Source: Kutzneria sp. (GTDB lineage: Bacteria > Actinomycetota > Actinomycetes > Mycobacteriales > Pseudonocardiaceae). From it: 64,000 nt of DNA. Below the pieces are notes generated by a model that was given only the letters and a program-made list of their open reading frames with translations, did no database searches and was not told the origin of the DNA. This document shows, piece by piece, positions 1 to 9,031 of this stretch. A program made the position numbers and the translations under genes. Position 1 is the first letter of the stretch, and every line of letters begins with the position of its first letter. The stretch spans positions 1 through 64,000 of the forward strand of contig JAFAZC010000202.1 in NCBI GenBank assembly GCA_019239965.1, written 5' to 3'.

Positions 1-1976
1 TGCTGGCCGCCCTGCGCTCGGAGCCGTTCGACCCCACCCCGGCCAAGGAGGTCGGGGGCAGCCTTGTCCGGGCGCATTTCACGGCCCCGGAGGCGCTCGG
101 CGCCACCTTGCTGCTGCTCGGCACCGAACTGGCCGGTCGGATCGCCAAGGCATCCGGCGGGAGCCCGCCCGCCGACCGCGTCATCCAGACGCTCGGCTGC
201 CTCAGCACCGGCTATGCCGAGGCGCTTCGGGAGCGGACCTTCGATGAGCAGGAAGTCATCAAGCAGGCGATGTGGCTGGCCACCGACATGGCCCAGCGTC
301 GGCTGCGCGACAGCGAGGCCCGGTTCCTCGCGGTGTTCGATTCGGCCGCGATGGCGTTGGTCATCTGCGACTTCGACGGAGTGATCCTAGAGTCGAACCG
401 GGCGCTGCAGGATCTGCTTGGATACACCCACGACGAGCTCGACGCCCTCAATGGCCGGCAGATCGTGCATCCCGACGACCTTGATGAGCTGGTGCGGCGT
501 TGTGGCGTGCTCTACCGCGGCGAGGCGGCCAGCTTCCGGCTGCGCCGTCGCCTGCTGAAGAAAGACGGCGACGTGCTGTGGGGCGACGTGACCGTGTCCG
601 CGGTGCGCGACGTGGAGGGGATGCCCGTCTACCAGGTCGCGATGATCGAGGACGCCACCGCGCTGCACTTCGCCAATCAGGCGATGGCGACGCTAGGCAT
701 GCAAGATCCGCTGACCGGTCTTCCGACGAGGGCCGCGTTCATGGCCAGGCTGGACAGCCTGATCGGCAGGGTGGACCATCCGACGCGGGTCGCGCTGTGC
801 GTGTTCGGTATGGACGGCTTCGCCATGATCACCGATGGCCTCGGCCCCGAGGTCGGCGACGACGTACTGCTCAAGATCGGCACGAAGCTGCGCTGGCACG
901 CCGAGGACAACGGCATGGTGGCCGCGAGACTCGGCGGCGACGAGTTCGCGTTGCTCGTTCCGGAGTCCGAGGGCACCAGGACCGTGACACCGCTCGTCGA
1001 GGAGGCGATGCGGCTGATCAGCGAACCGATCACCGTGCACGGTCACCGGCTGTCGGTGCAGTCCAGCGTCGGGATCGTGGAGCGGGCGGTCGGCGGCGAG
1101 CTGCCCGCGCAGCTGCTCAAGGATGCGACGATGGCGCTGCACTGGGCCAAATTGGGCGGCAAGGCTCAGTGGCAGCTGTTCGATGGGCAGCGGTCGGAAC
1201 ACGACAGTGCCGAACTGGAGCTCGCGCTCACGCTGCCGATCGCGTTGGAGAACGAGGAGTTCGTCGTTCAGTACCAACCGGTTTACGGGTTGGCCAACAA
1301 CGAACTGTTGTTCGTCGAGGCACTGTTGCGGTGGGACCATCCTGAGCGAGGCATGCTGGGGACCGACGCCTTCATGTCGCTGGCCGAACGGACCGGGTTG
1401 GTCGTGCGCCTGGCGGACTGGACGCTGCGGCAGGTCTGTGCCACGGCGAAGAGGTGGCTGGACGAGTTCGGGGACCGTGCACCGGTGGTCAGCCTGCGGC
1501 TGCCGACGAGGCAGGCCCGCGATCCGGACTTCCTGCCGAACGTGCTGCAGGTCCTTTCCGACAGCGGTCTTCCGGCCACGCTGCTCCAGCTCGATCTGCC
1601 CAGTGAGGCGGTGTCCACCGAGCTGGACGCGCACGCCGAGGACGTGGAGATGCTGACCGAACGGGGAATCCGGTTCAGTGTCGACGGTTTCGAGGGACAC
1701 GATCCCGGCTTCGTCAACACCATGCCGCTGCACATGTTGAAGAGCAAGCGGCTGGTCGTGCAGTCCTCACTCGGCGAGCGGGACCCGATCCGCGTCACGG
1801 TCGCGTGGAACCTGGTCTCGCTGGCACACCAGATGGACATGGTCGTCGTCGCCGAAGGAGTGTCGGCAAGCGACGACCTCGACTGGCTGCGTGAAATCGG
1901 GGTGGACGGCGCCCAAGGGGACCTGCTTGGCGGGCCCCGGCCGGCCGAGGAGATCGAAGAACTGTTCCGCCGCTGA
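1..1976 (+). CDS. PAS-GGDEF-EAL cyclic-di-GMP signalling protein (5' partial)
   Basis: The frame is open from base 3 and has no start in view, so the N-terminus lies outside the window. About 657 residues are visible. A PAS fold starts near base 315. A GGDEF domain follows, with an intact GGDEF motif at 933-947, so diguanylate cyclase activity is plausible. A C-terminal EAL domain begins near 1210 with EALLRW around 1317. The EAL domain looks degenerate: the usual DDFG metal-binding pair reads VDGFEG and the LEITE-type element reads LDLPSE, while AEGV and the QG near the end remain. I infer an active cyclase whose EAL domain is probably a non-catalytic sensor for c-di-GMP. The first ~100 residues match no domain I recognise. 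Confidence 0.85.
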   Translation, partial: LAALRSEPFDPTPAKEVGGSLVRAHFTAPEALGATLLLLGTELAGRIAKASGGSPPADRVIQTLGCLSTGYAEALRERTFDEQEVIKQAMWLATDMAQRRLRDSEARFLAVFDSAAMALVICDFDGVILESNRALQDLLGYTHDELDALNGRQIVHPDDLDELVRRCGVLYRGEAASFRLRRRLLKKDGDVLWGDVTVSAVRDVEGMPVYQVAMIEDATALHFANQAMATLGMQDPLTGLPTRAAFMARLDSLIGRVDHPTRVALCVFGMDGFAMITDGLGPEVGDDVLLKIGTKLRWHAEDNGMVAARLGGDEFALLVPESEGTRTVTPLVEEAMRLISEPITVHGHRLSVQSSVGIVERAVGGELPAQLLKDATMALHWAKLGGKAQWQLFDGQRSEHDSAELELALTLPIALENEEFVVQYQPVYGLANNELLFVEALLRWDHPERGMLGTDAFMSLAERTGLVVRLADWTLRQVCATAKRWLDEFGDRAPVVSLRLPTRQARDPDFLPNVLQVLSDSGLPATLLQLDLPSEAVSTELDAHAEDVEMLTERGIRFSVDGFEGHDPGFVNTMPLHMLKSKRLVVQSSLGERDPIRVTVAWNLVSLAHQMDMVVVAEGVSASDDLDWLREIGVDGAQGDLLGGPRPAEEIEELFRR

Positions 1977-1982
1977 GCCCGC

Positions 1983-2774
1983 TCACCTCGGACGCCAGAG
2001 CGCGATCGGCCGCCCTGAACTCGCGGCGACGGTGCCGACGGCGAGATGGGCGGCCGCCGCGACACTCAGCGCGAGGAGAAATGCCGGCATGACACCGAAA
2101 TCAGACAGGCTTGTGGCGACCGTCAGGAAGAACGCCGACGCGGAGAACGTCGACAGCACGACGCCGCGCACCATCGCCGTCGCGCTGGCCGGACCCGCCT
2201 CGTTGTGGACGAAAACCACCAACAGGCCGGTGAACACGGGCAGCGCCGCGACCAGGCCCGCGAGCCGGGACCCGAGCAACGGCGCGGATTCGGTGACCAG
2301 CAAGGTAAACACGACGGCGACGAGCATTCTGGCGGGCAGCTCCCATGTCGGCGTCGGCCGGTCCACACTGTCGGTCGGCGCGTCGGGCCAGCCCGCGAGC
2401 ACCGCGACAAGGCCGAGGGGCACGATACTTTCCTGAAGCAGCAACGAAAAGCCAACCATGTCCTGGATGAGTGCGGCGATCGCGAAGCAGGCCAGGCCGG
2501 CCGCCAGCGCCACCGGCCACCGGTGGCGGGCGACGGCACGGGCGTAGCCGAGGCAGAACAAGGCCACGCAGAGCTGGCCAGCGAGTGAGGAAACGCTGGC
2601 CGTGGCGGCGAACTGGGACCCTCGGTCAATGGCGAGCATCAGCAGCAGAGGCGCCGAGGTGAGCGGAAGGCCGATGAATCGGCCTCCGGCGAGGTGGCCC
2701 CACCGACGTTGGACGAGCGTGGCGATGGCGATCAACAGCGGCGTGAGCAGCAGTTTCAGCAGCAGGGGTGGCAT
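1983..2774 (-). CDS. Integral membrane protein divergent from Lrp regulator
   Basis: A 263-residue, very hydrophobic protein with about seven to eight predicted membrane segments, starting with an Leu-rich helix right after the initiator. It contains FIGLPLTSAPLLLML and a repeated-looking second half. I do not recognise the family with certainty. It is transcribed divergently from an Lrp/AsnC regulator 93 bp away, an arrangement often found for small-molecule or amino-acid exporters, so an efflux role under Lrp control is a reasonable guess. It converges with the GGDEF gene, with 6 bp between the stops. Confidence 0.6.
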   Translation of the reverse strand: MPPLLLKLLLTPLLIAIATLVQRRWGHLAGGRFIGLPLTSAPLLLMLAIDRGSQFAATASVSSLAGQLCVALFCLGYARAVARHRWPVALAAGLACFAIAALIQDMVGFSLLLQESIVPLGLVAVLAGWPDAPTDSVDRPTPTWELPARMLVAVVFTLLVTESAPLLGSRLAGLVAALPVFTGLLVVFVHNEAGPASATAMVRGVVLSTFSASAFFLTVATSLSDFGVMPAFLLALSVAAAAHLAVGTVAASSGRPIALWRPR

Positions 2775-2818
2775 GAATACGAGCCTGTCAGTGATCAGGC
2801 CTCAGGTGTCGCGAAATT

Positions 2819-2864
2819 CTCAGTAATATCCGGTACTTGTCCGAGTAAAACTCAGTAGAATCCG
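2819..2864. promoter_or_regulatory. Direct repeat in Lrp/membrane-protein divergent promoter
   Basis: Two copies of CTCAGTAnnATCCG lie at 2819-2832 and 2851-2864, matching at 12 of 14 bases and 32 bp apart (about three helical turns). They sit just upstream of the lrp-type start at 2868, in an AT-rich patch. This is a candidate binding site for the adjacent Lrp/AsnC protein, which would autoregulate and control the divergent membrane gene. Confidence 0.45.
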
Positions 2865-2867
2865 ATT

Positions 2868-3347
2868 ATGGCCGCGAATAACTCAGCATCAGACCTGGAT
2901 GTCGTGGATCGGGAGATCCTGAGCGTGCTGCTACACGAGGGCAGGATCACTTACCAGGAGTTGGGCAGGACGGTTCGGCTCAGCGCCAACGCGGCAGCCG
3001 AGCGGGTACGCAGGATGCGTGCCAGCGGGGTGATCCGGGGCTACCGCGCGGACCTGGACTTCGCCGCACTGGGCCGGCCGCTGGTGATGGTGTCCGACGT
3101 GCGACTGCGAGAAGGGGTGCCGGGCAAGGAGTTCGAACGCGGGCTGGCGCATTTCCCCCAGGTCCTGTCCGCCGCGCACGTCACCGGCGAGTACGACTAC
3201 CAGCTGCGGGTGGCCTGCACGGACACCTACGAGTTCGAGGAACTCGTCGACCGGCTCAAGCGAGACCACGGGGTCCGTGCGGTGCGCAGCCGGCTACTAC
3301 TGCGGCAGATTGACCTGGATCCGGCCCGGGTGCTGGCGAACCCGTGA
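2868..3347 (+). CDS. Lrp/AsnC family transcriptional regulator
   Basis: 159 residues, the usual length of the family. An N-terminal winged helix-turn-helix (residues ~10-70, starting LDVVDREILSVLLHEGR) is followed by an RAM/ASNC ligand-binding beta-alpha domain (residues ~75-150). Such proteins form octamers that sense amino acids. The gene is divergent from a multi-pass membrane protein, its likely target. The ATG at 2868 was chosen because it directly follows the repeat-containing promoter region and gives the family N-terminus. Confidence 0.9.
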   Translation: MAANNSASDLDVVDREILSVLLHEGRITYQELGRTVRLSANAAAERVRRMRASGVIRGYRADLDFAALGRPLVMVSDVRLREGVPGKEFERGLAHFPQVLSAAHVTGEYDYQLRVACTDTYEFEELVDRLKRDHGVRAVRSRLLLRQIDLDPARVLANP

Positions 3348-3353
3348 ACCGGG

Positions 3354-3405
3354 TTGACTTTGTACCGCTCATTGTCTTAGCTTGTTGCTACAAGCAATGA
3401 GACAA
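3354..3405 (+). promoter_or_regulatory. Promoter with overlapping GntR-type palindrome
   Basis: A -35-like TTGACT (3354-3359) and a -10-like TAGCTT (3378-3383), 18 bp apart, precede the operon at 3417. A nested inverted repeat covers the -10 region: outer arms TTGTCT (3372-3377) and AGACAA (3400-3405), inner arms GCTTGT (3380-3385) and ACAAGC (3390-3395). Its position fits repression by the YtrA-type GntR protein encoded as the second gene of the operon. Confidence 0.6.
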
Positions 3406-3416
3406 CGGGAGAGGCG

Positions 3417-4184
3417 ATGGGATACATCGACGCGTGGCTTGCCCGACACCAGGGATTCGATCTCGGTCCGCGCGAGTTGCTGCTCGCCCGGCTGTCGCTA
3501 CGCCAGCGGGTGCGGCGGTTGCAGCTCAAGATCACGCTTCCGGCCACGATCATCCTGGCGGCCCTCTATGTCGTGTTCCTCTGCATGCCTCCGGCGTCCT
3601 CCGAGACGAACCTACCCGCTCTGGGCGTGTACTTCGCCCTGGCCATGGTGTTGACGATCGCGACCTGGTTCACGGCGCACTGCCATCGAACCGGCGAGCG
3701 CCACATCGCCCGAGACCTCACCGCGCGGATCGCGCGTTCCGAGGCGGTGCGTCTGAGGACCATGCTGGGGCCGTGGACCAGCACGGCGGTGGCCGTGTCC
3801 TATGGCGGCGGACTGGTCGTCGGCGGGGTGGCAGCGGTCATGGCGTCGTCGCAGCCGGATCGGATCACCGCCGTGGTCTTCCTGATCGGGCTTGTCGTAC
3901 TCGGTGGGATGACCGCACTGGCTCTCAAGCACGTCCTGCACCGGCCGGCCCTCGCCGTCGATCCGGGTTCACTGCTGGCAGACGACCTGCTGCGCACCGA
4001 GGACGCCCGCGGCCTGGCGGCACCCCTGTTGCCAATGCTGCTCGCGGGGTCGGTCATGCTGGCCGGACAGCACCGTTCCGGAACGAGCACTCTGCTGGAC
4101 GGATTCGTGATTGTCTGCTCCATCTTCGTGGCCGTCGCCGCGCTGAAGGAACCGAACCAACCTCGCGTGGTGGTGCCCCGATGA
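3417..4184 (+). CDS. Membrane protein of a GntR-controlled operon
   Basis: 255 residues with about five to six membrane segments: a pair near residues 40-90, a pair near 120-165, and a pair near 200-245. The N-terminus is cytosolic and charged (RQRVRRLQLK). GGGAGAGG lies just before the ATG at 3417. The stop overlaps the start of the downstream GntR regulator (ATGA), so the two are translationally coupled. Small GntR regulators of the YtrA type commonly sit with membrane or ABC-transport genes. I do not recognise the family of this protein and assign no substrate. Confidence 0.65.
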   Translation: MGYIDAWLARHQGFDLGPRELLLARLSLRQRVRRLQLKITLPATIILAALYVVFLCMPPASSETNLPALGVYFALAMVLTIATWFTAHCHRTGERHIARDLTARIARSEAVRLRTMLGPWTSTAVAVSYGGGLVVGGVAAVMASSQPDRITAVVFLIGLVVLGGMTALALKHVLHRPALAVDPGSLLADDLLRTEDARGLAAPLLPMLLAGSVMLAGQHRSGTSTLLDGFVIVCSIFVAVAALKEPNQPRVVVPR

Positions 4185-4552
4185 TCAGGATCGACAGTAC
4201 TTCGGCGGTGCCGCCGTACGAGCAGGTCCGCTCCCAGCTGGCCGCGCAGATCGCCGACCGAGTGCTGGCCGTCGGCACGAGACTGCCGACGGTCCGCCAA
4301 CTCGCGGCGGACCTCGGACTGGCCGTCAACACCGTGGCGAGGGCCTACCGGGAGCTGGAAGAGGCCCGCATGGTGGAAACCCGTGGGCGGGCCGGCACGT
4401 TCGTCAGCGCGGCGGGTGAACGCAGCAGAATCCGCGCCGAACAGGCGGCACGGCAGTACGCGAGCACGGCGGTAGGGCTCGGACTGACCGCCAGCGAGGC
4501 CCTGGAAATCGTTCGCGCCGCGCTGGCCAACGCGGCAGGCTCACCGACGTGA
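4181..4552 (+). CDS. GntR family regulator, YtrA subfamily
   Basis: 123 residues: a GntR winged helix-turn-helix (PPYEQVRSQLAAQI... PTVRQLAADLGLAVNTVARAY) followed by only a short C-terminal dimerisation tail, which defines the YtrA subfamily. The ATG at 4181 overlaps the upstream stop, and the stop overlaps the GTG of the next gene. It probably represses its own operon through the palindrome at 3372-3405. YtrA-type repressors in Bacillus respond to cell-wall antibiotics. A drug-responsive role here is inferred from the adjacent antibiotic kinase. Confidence 0.88.
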   Translation: MIRIDSTSAVPPYEQVRSQLAAQIADRVLAVGTRLPTVRQLAADLGLAVNTVARAYRELEEARMVETRGRAGTFVSAAGERSRIRAEQAARQYASTAVGLGLTASEALEIVRAALANAAGSPT

Positions 4553-5406
4553 CACGCTTGCGTATCCCCGCCCATCTCGCCGAGCTGGCTCGCAACGACA
4601 ACCCTGCCTTCCTCGACTGGGTGAGCCGCCTGCCCGACACCATCCCCGAACTGGTCGACCGGTTGGGCGTGCGGGTCGGCGAGCCCTACGAACCCGGCGG
4701 ATACTGCTCCTGGGTCGCACCCGCCCGCAACGCCGCCGGTGAGGAGGTGGTGCTCAAGGTGGGCTGGCGCCACCCCGAGTCCGAGCACGAGGCCGACGCT
4801 CTGCGGGTGTGGAACGGAGACGGCGCCGTCCGGGTGTTCGCCTCGGCGACGTTGGGTGACTCCGACGTGCTGCTGCTGGAACGGTGCGCCCCGGGAACCA
4901 CGCTCCGCTCGGCGCTGCCCGGAGCGGAACAGGACGTCGTGGTCGCCGGCCTGCTGCGGCGCCTGTGGCGCACTCCGCCGGCCGACCACCCGTTCCGTCC
5001 ACTGTGGCAGATGTGCGACCAGTGGGCCGCCGAGGCCGAGTCGGCCGAGATTCCCGACGGAGTGGACCGTGGTCTTGTCCGGGAAGGCATCGCGCTGCTG
5101 CGTTCCCTCCCGTTGGCCACGGACGACAGCGTGCTGCTCTGCACCGACCTGCACGGCGCGAACATCCTCGCGGCACGACGGGAACCGTGGCTGGTCATCG
5201 ATCCGAAGCCTTATCTTGGTGATCCTGCCTACGATGCGGTGCAACACATGCTGAACCGCGAGGACCGCCTCGCCGCCGATCCCGCTGGTCTCGCCAGGCG
5301 CATGGCGGATCTGCTTGACGTGGACGCCAAGCGCGTCGTCCTGTGGTTGTTCGCCAGGTGCGTCCAGCAGGGCCTGCACGAGATCGCGGCCCGCCTCGCC
5401 CCATGA
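4549..5406 (+). CDS. Streptomycin 6-kinase/hydroxyurea phosphotransferase family (APH(6)-like)
   Basis: 285 residues, typical of the aminoglycoside/hydroxyurea antibiotic resistance kinase family. The catalytic loop CTDLHGANILAA (HGxN form of the Brenner motif) and the Mg-binding IDPKPYLGDPAYD element are intact, as is the ATP-side lysine in VVLKVGW. The protein would use ATP to phosphorylate a hydroxyl of a streptomycin-like compound, but many family members have no proven drug substrate. The GTG start overlaps the gntR stop, so it is the third gene of the operon. Substrate unknown. Confidence 0.88.
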   Translation: MTRLRIPAHLAELARNDNPAFLDWVSRLPDTIPELVDRLGVRVGEPYEPGGYCSWVAPARNAAGEEVVLKVGWRHPESEHEADALRVWNGDGAVRVFASATLGDSDVLLLERCAPGTTLRSALPGAEQDVVVAGLLRRLWRTPPADHPFRPLWQMCDQWAAEAESAEIPDGVDRGLVREGIALLRSLPLATDDSVLLCTDLHGANILAARREPWLVIDPKPYLGDPAYDAVQHMLNREDRLAADPAGLARRMADLLDVDAKRVVLWLFARCVQQGLHEIAARLAP

Positions 5407-5593
5407 CGGCGCCCCGCCGGTGGTCTCACGTGCCATTGATCTCGTGGCCCACCGCGACGACATCGCCCTGTTCGGCGGCCGGCCACACTCGGTCGTCGTC
5501 CTCGGCCGACCGCTGGCGCCAGTCGGCCATCCGGTACACCGCGTTAGGCGGCTCCCGTCGGGGCTCCTCGACTCGGGCGCGTTCCGCCGCGAA

Positions 5594-7029
5594 ATGGCGG
5601 AAGTGCAGTCCAGGATCGCCAACGACATCGGCGGCAGGGGCGCCACGGTGACCAATGTAGCTACTACCGTGGTCGCCAGCCTGAGCACAGTGGTGGCCAG
5701 CCTGGTCGCGATGATCGCCCTCGACTGGCGGCTGACCCTGATCTCGCTGCTCGTGCTGCCGCTGTTCGCCTGGCTGAGCCGAAGCGTCGGCGCACAGTGC
5801 AGGGCGATCACCCGTCAGCGCCAGCAACAGTTCGCGCTGATGTCCACCCTTGTCGAGGAATCGCTGTCGGTGAATGGATTCCTGCTCGGCCGGGTGATGG
5901 GCCGCGCCGAGCTGCTCAACGACGAGTTCGCCAAACAGTCCACCGCGCTGACCGAACTCACCGTGCGTTCCGCGATGGCCGGCCGCTGGTGGCAGTCCAG
6001 CGTCCAGATCATCATGGCGGCCACTCCGGCGCTGGTCTACTGGGTGGCGGGGTTGACGGGGGACGCCGGTCGGCCGGTGATCTCGATCGGCACCCTCGTC
6101 GCGTTCACCGCGTTGCAGCAGGGGCTGTTCGGCCCGGTCGTCGACATGTTGCAGCTCGGCATCATGGTGCAGAGCTCAATGGCCCTGTTCGAGCGTGTCT
6201 TCGAGTATCTCGATCTGCCAGTGGACATCCCGGAGCCGGCCGAGCCGGTGCGCATGGACCGGGCCGCCGGGCACGTCAGGTTCGAAGCCGTCGACTTCTC
6301 CTACGGCGACCATCAGGTGTTGCGCGGCATCGACATCGACCTGCCGCCGGGCGGGCACCTCGCGGTCGTCGGTGCCACCGGAGCCGGCAAGACGACCCTG
6401 GGATACCTGGTGCCCCGGCTCTATGACGTGGACGCCGGCCGGGTCAGCATCGACGGTGTGGACGTCCGGGACCTGAGCTTCGCCACCCTGGCCGAGACCG
6501 TCGGCGTGGTGTCCCAGGACACCCACTTGTTCCACACCACCGTCGCCGACAATCTTCGGTTCGCCCGACCGGATGCCGACATGGACGAGATCATCGAGGC
6601 CGCGAGGGCCACACAAATCCACGACCTGATCACCTCGCTGCCCGAGGGCTACGGCACGGTGGTCGGCGAACGCGGGTACCGGTTCTCCGGCGGCGAGAAG
6701 CAGCGGTTGGCCATCGCCCGCACCATGCTGCGCAACCCCCGGTGCTGGTACTCGACGAGGCCACGAGTTCCCTGGACAGCGGAACCGAACGGGCCGTACA
6801 GCGGGCTCTCGACGCGTTGCCCGTGGGGCGGACCACCATCACCATCGCGCACCGGCTGTCCACGGTCCGGGAGGCCGACCAGATCATCGTGCTCGACCAC
6901 GGTCACATCGTCGAACGCGGCACGCATGGCGAACTTCTCGGTGCCGGCGGCCACTACGCACGGCTGGTCACCATGAGCGGCCAACGTGACACGGACCTGC
7001 CGGTGAGGCGCGGGGCCCGTATGGCGTGA
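5594..7029 (+). pseudogene. Decayed ABC exporter (5' truncated and frameshifted)
   Basis: This would be a multidrug-type ABC half-transporter: membrane domain then ATPase with Walker A GATGAGKTTL, signature [14 protein letters not shown], Walker [13 protein letters not shown] and H-loop IAHRL. Two lesions are visible. Recognisable homology starts only at EVQSRIANDIGG (~5597), so the first two membrane helices (about 120 residues) are missing. The frame then breaks in a run of five C at 6736-6740, between RNP and [12 protein letters not shown], where a sixth C would restore it. Bases 5407-5593 upstream hold no convincing exporter sequence. Decay is likelier than a single sequencing error because there are two independent defects. 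Confidence 0.8.
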
Positions 7030-7031
7030 CG

Positions 7032-8987
7032 TCACCACGCCTCAGGGCACAGTCGGCGGGGCTGGTGGTCGCCACCCAGCGTCGCCTCCACACAGCCAGC
7101 GGGCAGGGACCGGTAAGCAGTGGTGCCGAAGTTGGCGGTCACCGTCAGCGTGCCCGCGCCGAACGTGGTCCGCTGCACGAGGTGATCAGGGGTCAGCCAG
7201 CGGAAGTCGGTCATCGGTTCGGTTCCGGCCGCCTCGTGCAGCGGCGCGAAATAGCGTTGCAGGGCGGCGATCTGGCTGCCGTGCGCACTCAGTTCCGGTC
7301 CGTCCAGTACGACGTTTAGCGGCGTGTCATACACCATCGCCAGCAGTGTCCTCGTGGTGGCCAGGTCCGGCAGCTTTCCGGTGGGCAGCTCCCACCTGTC
7401 GAGGCTGAGCACCGAGTCGTGCAACACGGTCTCGTACAGCGGTACCCGGTATGCCGGATCGAACATCGCCTTGCCCACGTCGGCGGGCAGACGTACCGGT
7501 TGGAAGAAGAACTTCGGCGCGGTGGCGGGAGCGTAGCCGCCCCAGAACGCTTTGTCCCGTTCCAGTGCCCACAGCCCATCCGTCACCGGGGTTGCTGATC
7601 CGTGGCTGAAGGACAGCACCTGGTTGGCCCAGGCACCGGCCTTTTCCGAACCGAGCACCAACCCGCGGTCCCCGGACAGGTAACGCATCCGCTCGATCCT
7701 GTTCCGCTCGTCCGCCGCCATGGTCATCGGGTGCGCGGGACTGTGGTCGTCGAAGAACTCTCCGAACGCGTCCACGTCGAGGAAGTAGCTGTTCGCGCCG
7801 TTTGCGGTCGTCGTGTCGACGCGGTCGGCGAGATAGTGCCGGGTGGATTCGGCGGCGGCCAGCGCGGCCGAACTCAGGTAGCAGCCCCGGCCGTGGAAAC
7901 CCGCCTTGACCGAACCGTCCTCGTTGTGAACACACGCCTGCGGGTACACCGGAGCCGGCCAGGACGAGGTTGACGCGTCCGAGGTGGCCGGATCCTGGGC
8001 GTTGGCCCAGGAGTCGTACGGGCCGACCAGATAACCAGCCTGCTGTGCGGCGGCCACCGCCGCCGGGCTCATCGGGTCTCCGTCGGCGTCGTAGCCGAGC
8101 CACATCCGGCTCAGCCCCAATGCGGTCAGCTGGCCGATGCCGGCCGGAGAACGCGCCGAACCCCACAGGTAGGCGTGGAAGGCGCCGAGCAGCCTGCCCG
8201 CCGCCGGGTTGGCGGCGATTTTGGCCTTCAGCGACCCGAGTTGGCCGTGCTGGGCCAACCAGGACCGGTAGTCCACGGCGGCCGAGGTCGGGGTCGGCGG
8301 TGTCACCGCGAAGGTGACCAGATAGTCCCTTTGCCCTTCGACACCGGAGAAAGTGTGGCGCCCACTCGTGGCCAGCCGTCCTCCCACGGACCCGAAGTCC
8401 AGCACGGTGCCGATGCCCTCGGGCACGAGATAGCTCGTTCCGTGCCTGCCCACGGTGTGCCCCCAGAACGGCATGGTGAGATCCGCGTTCAGATCCGCCG
8501 TACTGCCGACGAGCCCGGCTGCCGGCCCATTCCACCACGGGTCGCCGACGGGCACCCAGAGGCCGTCGCCCCTGGGGATCTGCACCGAGGAGGTGGCCGG
8601 GTCGGTGCCGGTCACCGGCCACTCCACAGCACTGTCCACCGTGGACTTCAGATCGACGAGCAGCCGTCCCGCCGACGACGTCGCGGTCACCTGGATCCCT
8701 CTGTCCGGATAGGACCAGCGGGCGCCGTTGGAGAGCCGAACGACCTGCCCCTGTCGACCGAGTGCGTCCCGCGGCGGCGCGGACAGAACGATCAACTGAC
8801 CGTCGTCGGTGTACGCGGTGACCGCCATGGTCGAGGTCGACACGCTTGCCACGCCGCCCGCGATGGGGATATACACCAGATCCGCCGACTGGTCCTGCCC
8901 AGCGGCCGAACCGGCGAACACCAGTGGCGCGGCCAACGCGAGCGTGGCGACCAAGCCGACCACGGATCGAATCGGAGTCCTGGTCAT
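7032..8987 (-). CDS. Secreted glycoside hydrolase-like protein (GH129/GH101-related)
   Basis: 651 residues with a Sec signal peptide (TRTPIRSVVGLVATLALAAP then an AxA-type site). The body resembles the glycosyl hydrolases related to GH101/GH129, whose known members cleave alpha-N-acetylgalactosaminides: LGLSRMWLGYDADGDP, FLDVDAFGEFFDDH (candidate acidic active-site residues) and LGSEKAGAW. The ATG at 8987 was preferred over GTG 8996 because of the AGGGTG six bases upstream. It follows the P450 gene on the same strand by 44 bp, so co-transcription is possible. The family assignment is from recalled sequence features, and substrate specificity is not established. Confidence 0.6.
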   Translation of the reverse strand: MTRTPIRSVVGLVATLALAAPLVFAGSAAGQDQSADLVYIPIAGGVASVSTSTMAVTAYTDDGQLIVLSAPPRDALGRQGQVVRLSNGARWSYPDRGIQVTATSSAGRLLVDLKSTVDSAVEWPVTGTDPATSSVQIPRGDGLWVPVGDPWWNGPAAGLVGSTADLNADLTMPFWGHTVGRHGTSYLVPEGIGTVLDFGSVGGRLATSGRHTFSGVEGQRDYLVTFAVTPPTPTSAAVDYRSWLAQHGQLGSLKAKIAANPAAGRLLGAFHAYLWGSARSPAGIGQLTALGLSRMWLGYDADGDPMSPAAVAAAQQAGYLVGPYDSWANAQDPATSDASTSSWPAPVYPQACVHNEDGSVKAGFHGRGCYLSSAALAAAESTRHYLADRVDTTTANGANSYFLDVDAFGEFFDDHSPAHPMTMAADERNRIERMRYLSGDRGLVLGSEKAGAWANQVLSFSHGSATPVTDGLWALERDKAFWGGYAPATAPKFFFQPVRLPADVGKAMFDPAYRVPLYETVLHDSVLSLDRWELPTGKLPDLATTRTLLAMVYDTPLNVVLDGPELSAHGSQIAALQRYFAPLHEAAGTEPMTDFRWLTPDHLVQRTTFGAGTLTVTANFGTTAYRSLPAGCVEATLGGDHQPRRLCPEAW

Positions 8988-9031
8988 TGTCGGCACCCTA
9001 CCGGCACATCAGGCCTCGACCGGTGTGCCGA

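Noticed and set aside
5426-5827. 133-codon minus-strand frame ahead of the ABC pseudogene as an intact gene
   Set aside because: Its 5' half is antisense to clear transporter sequence; only the last ~50 codons look protein-like, so at most it is a remnant.
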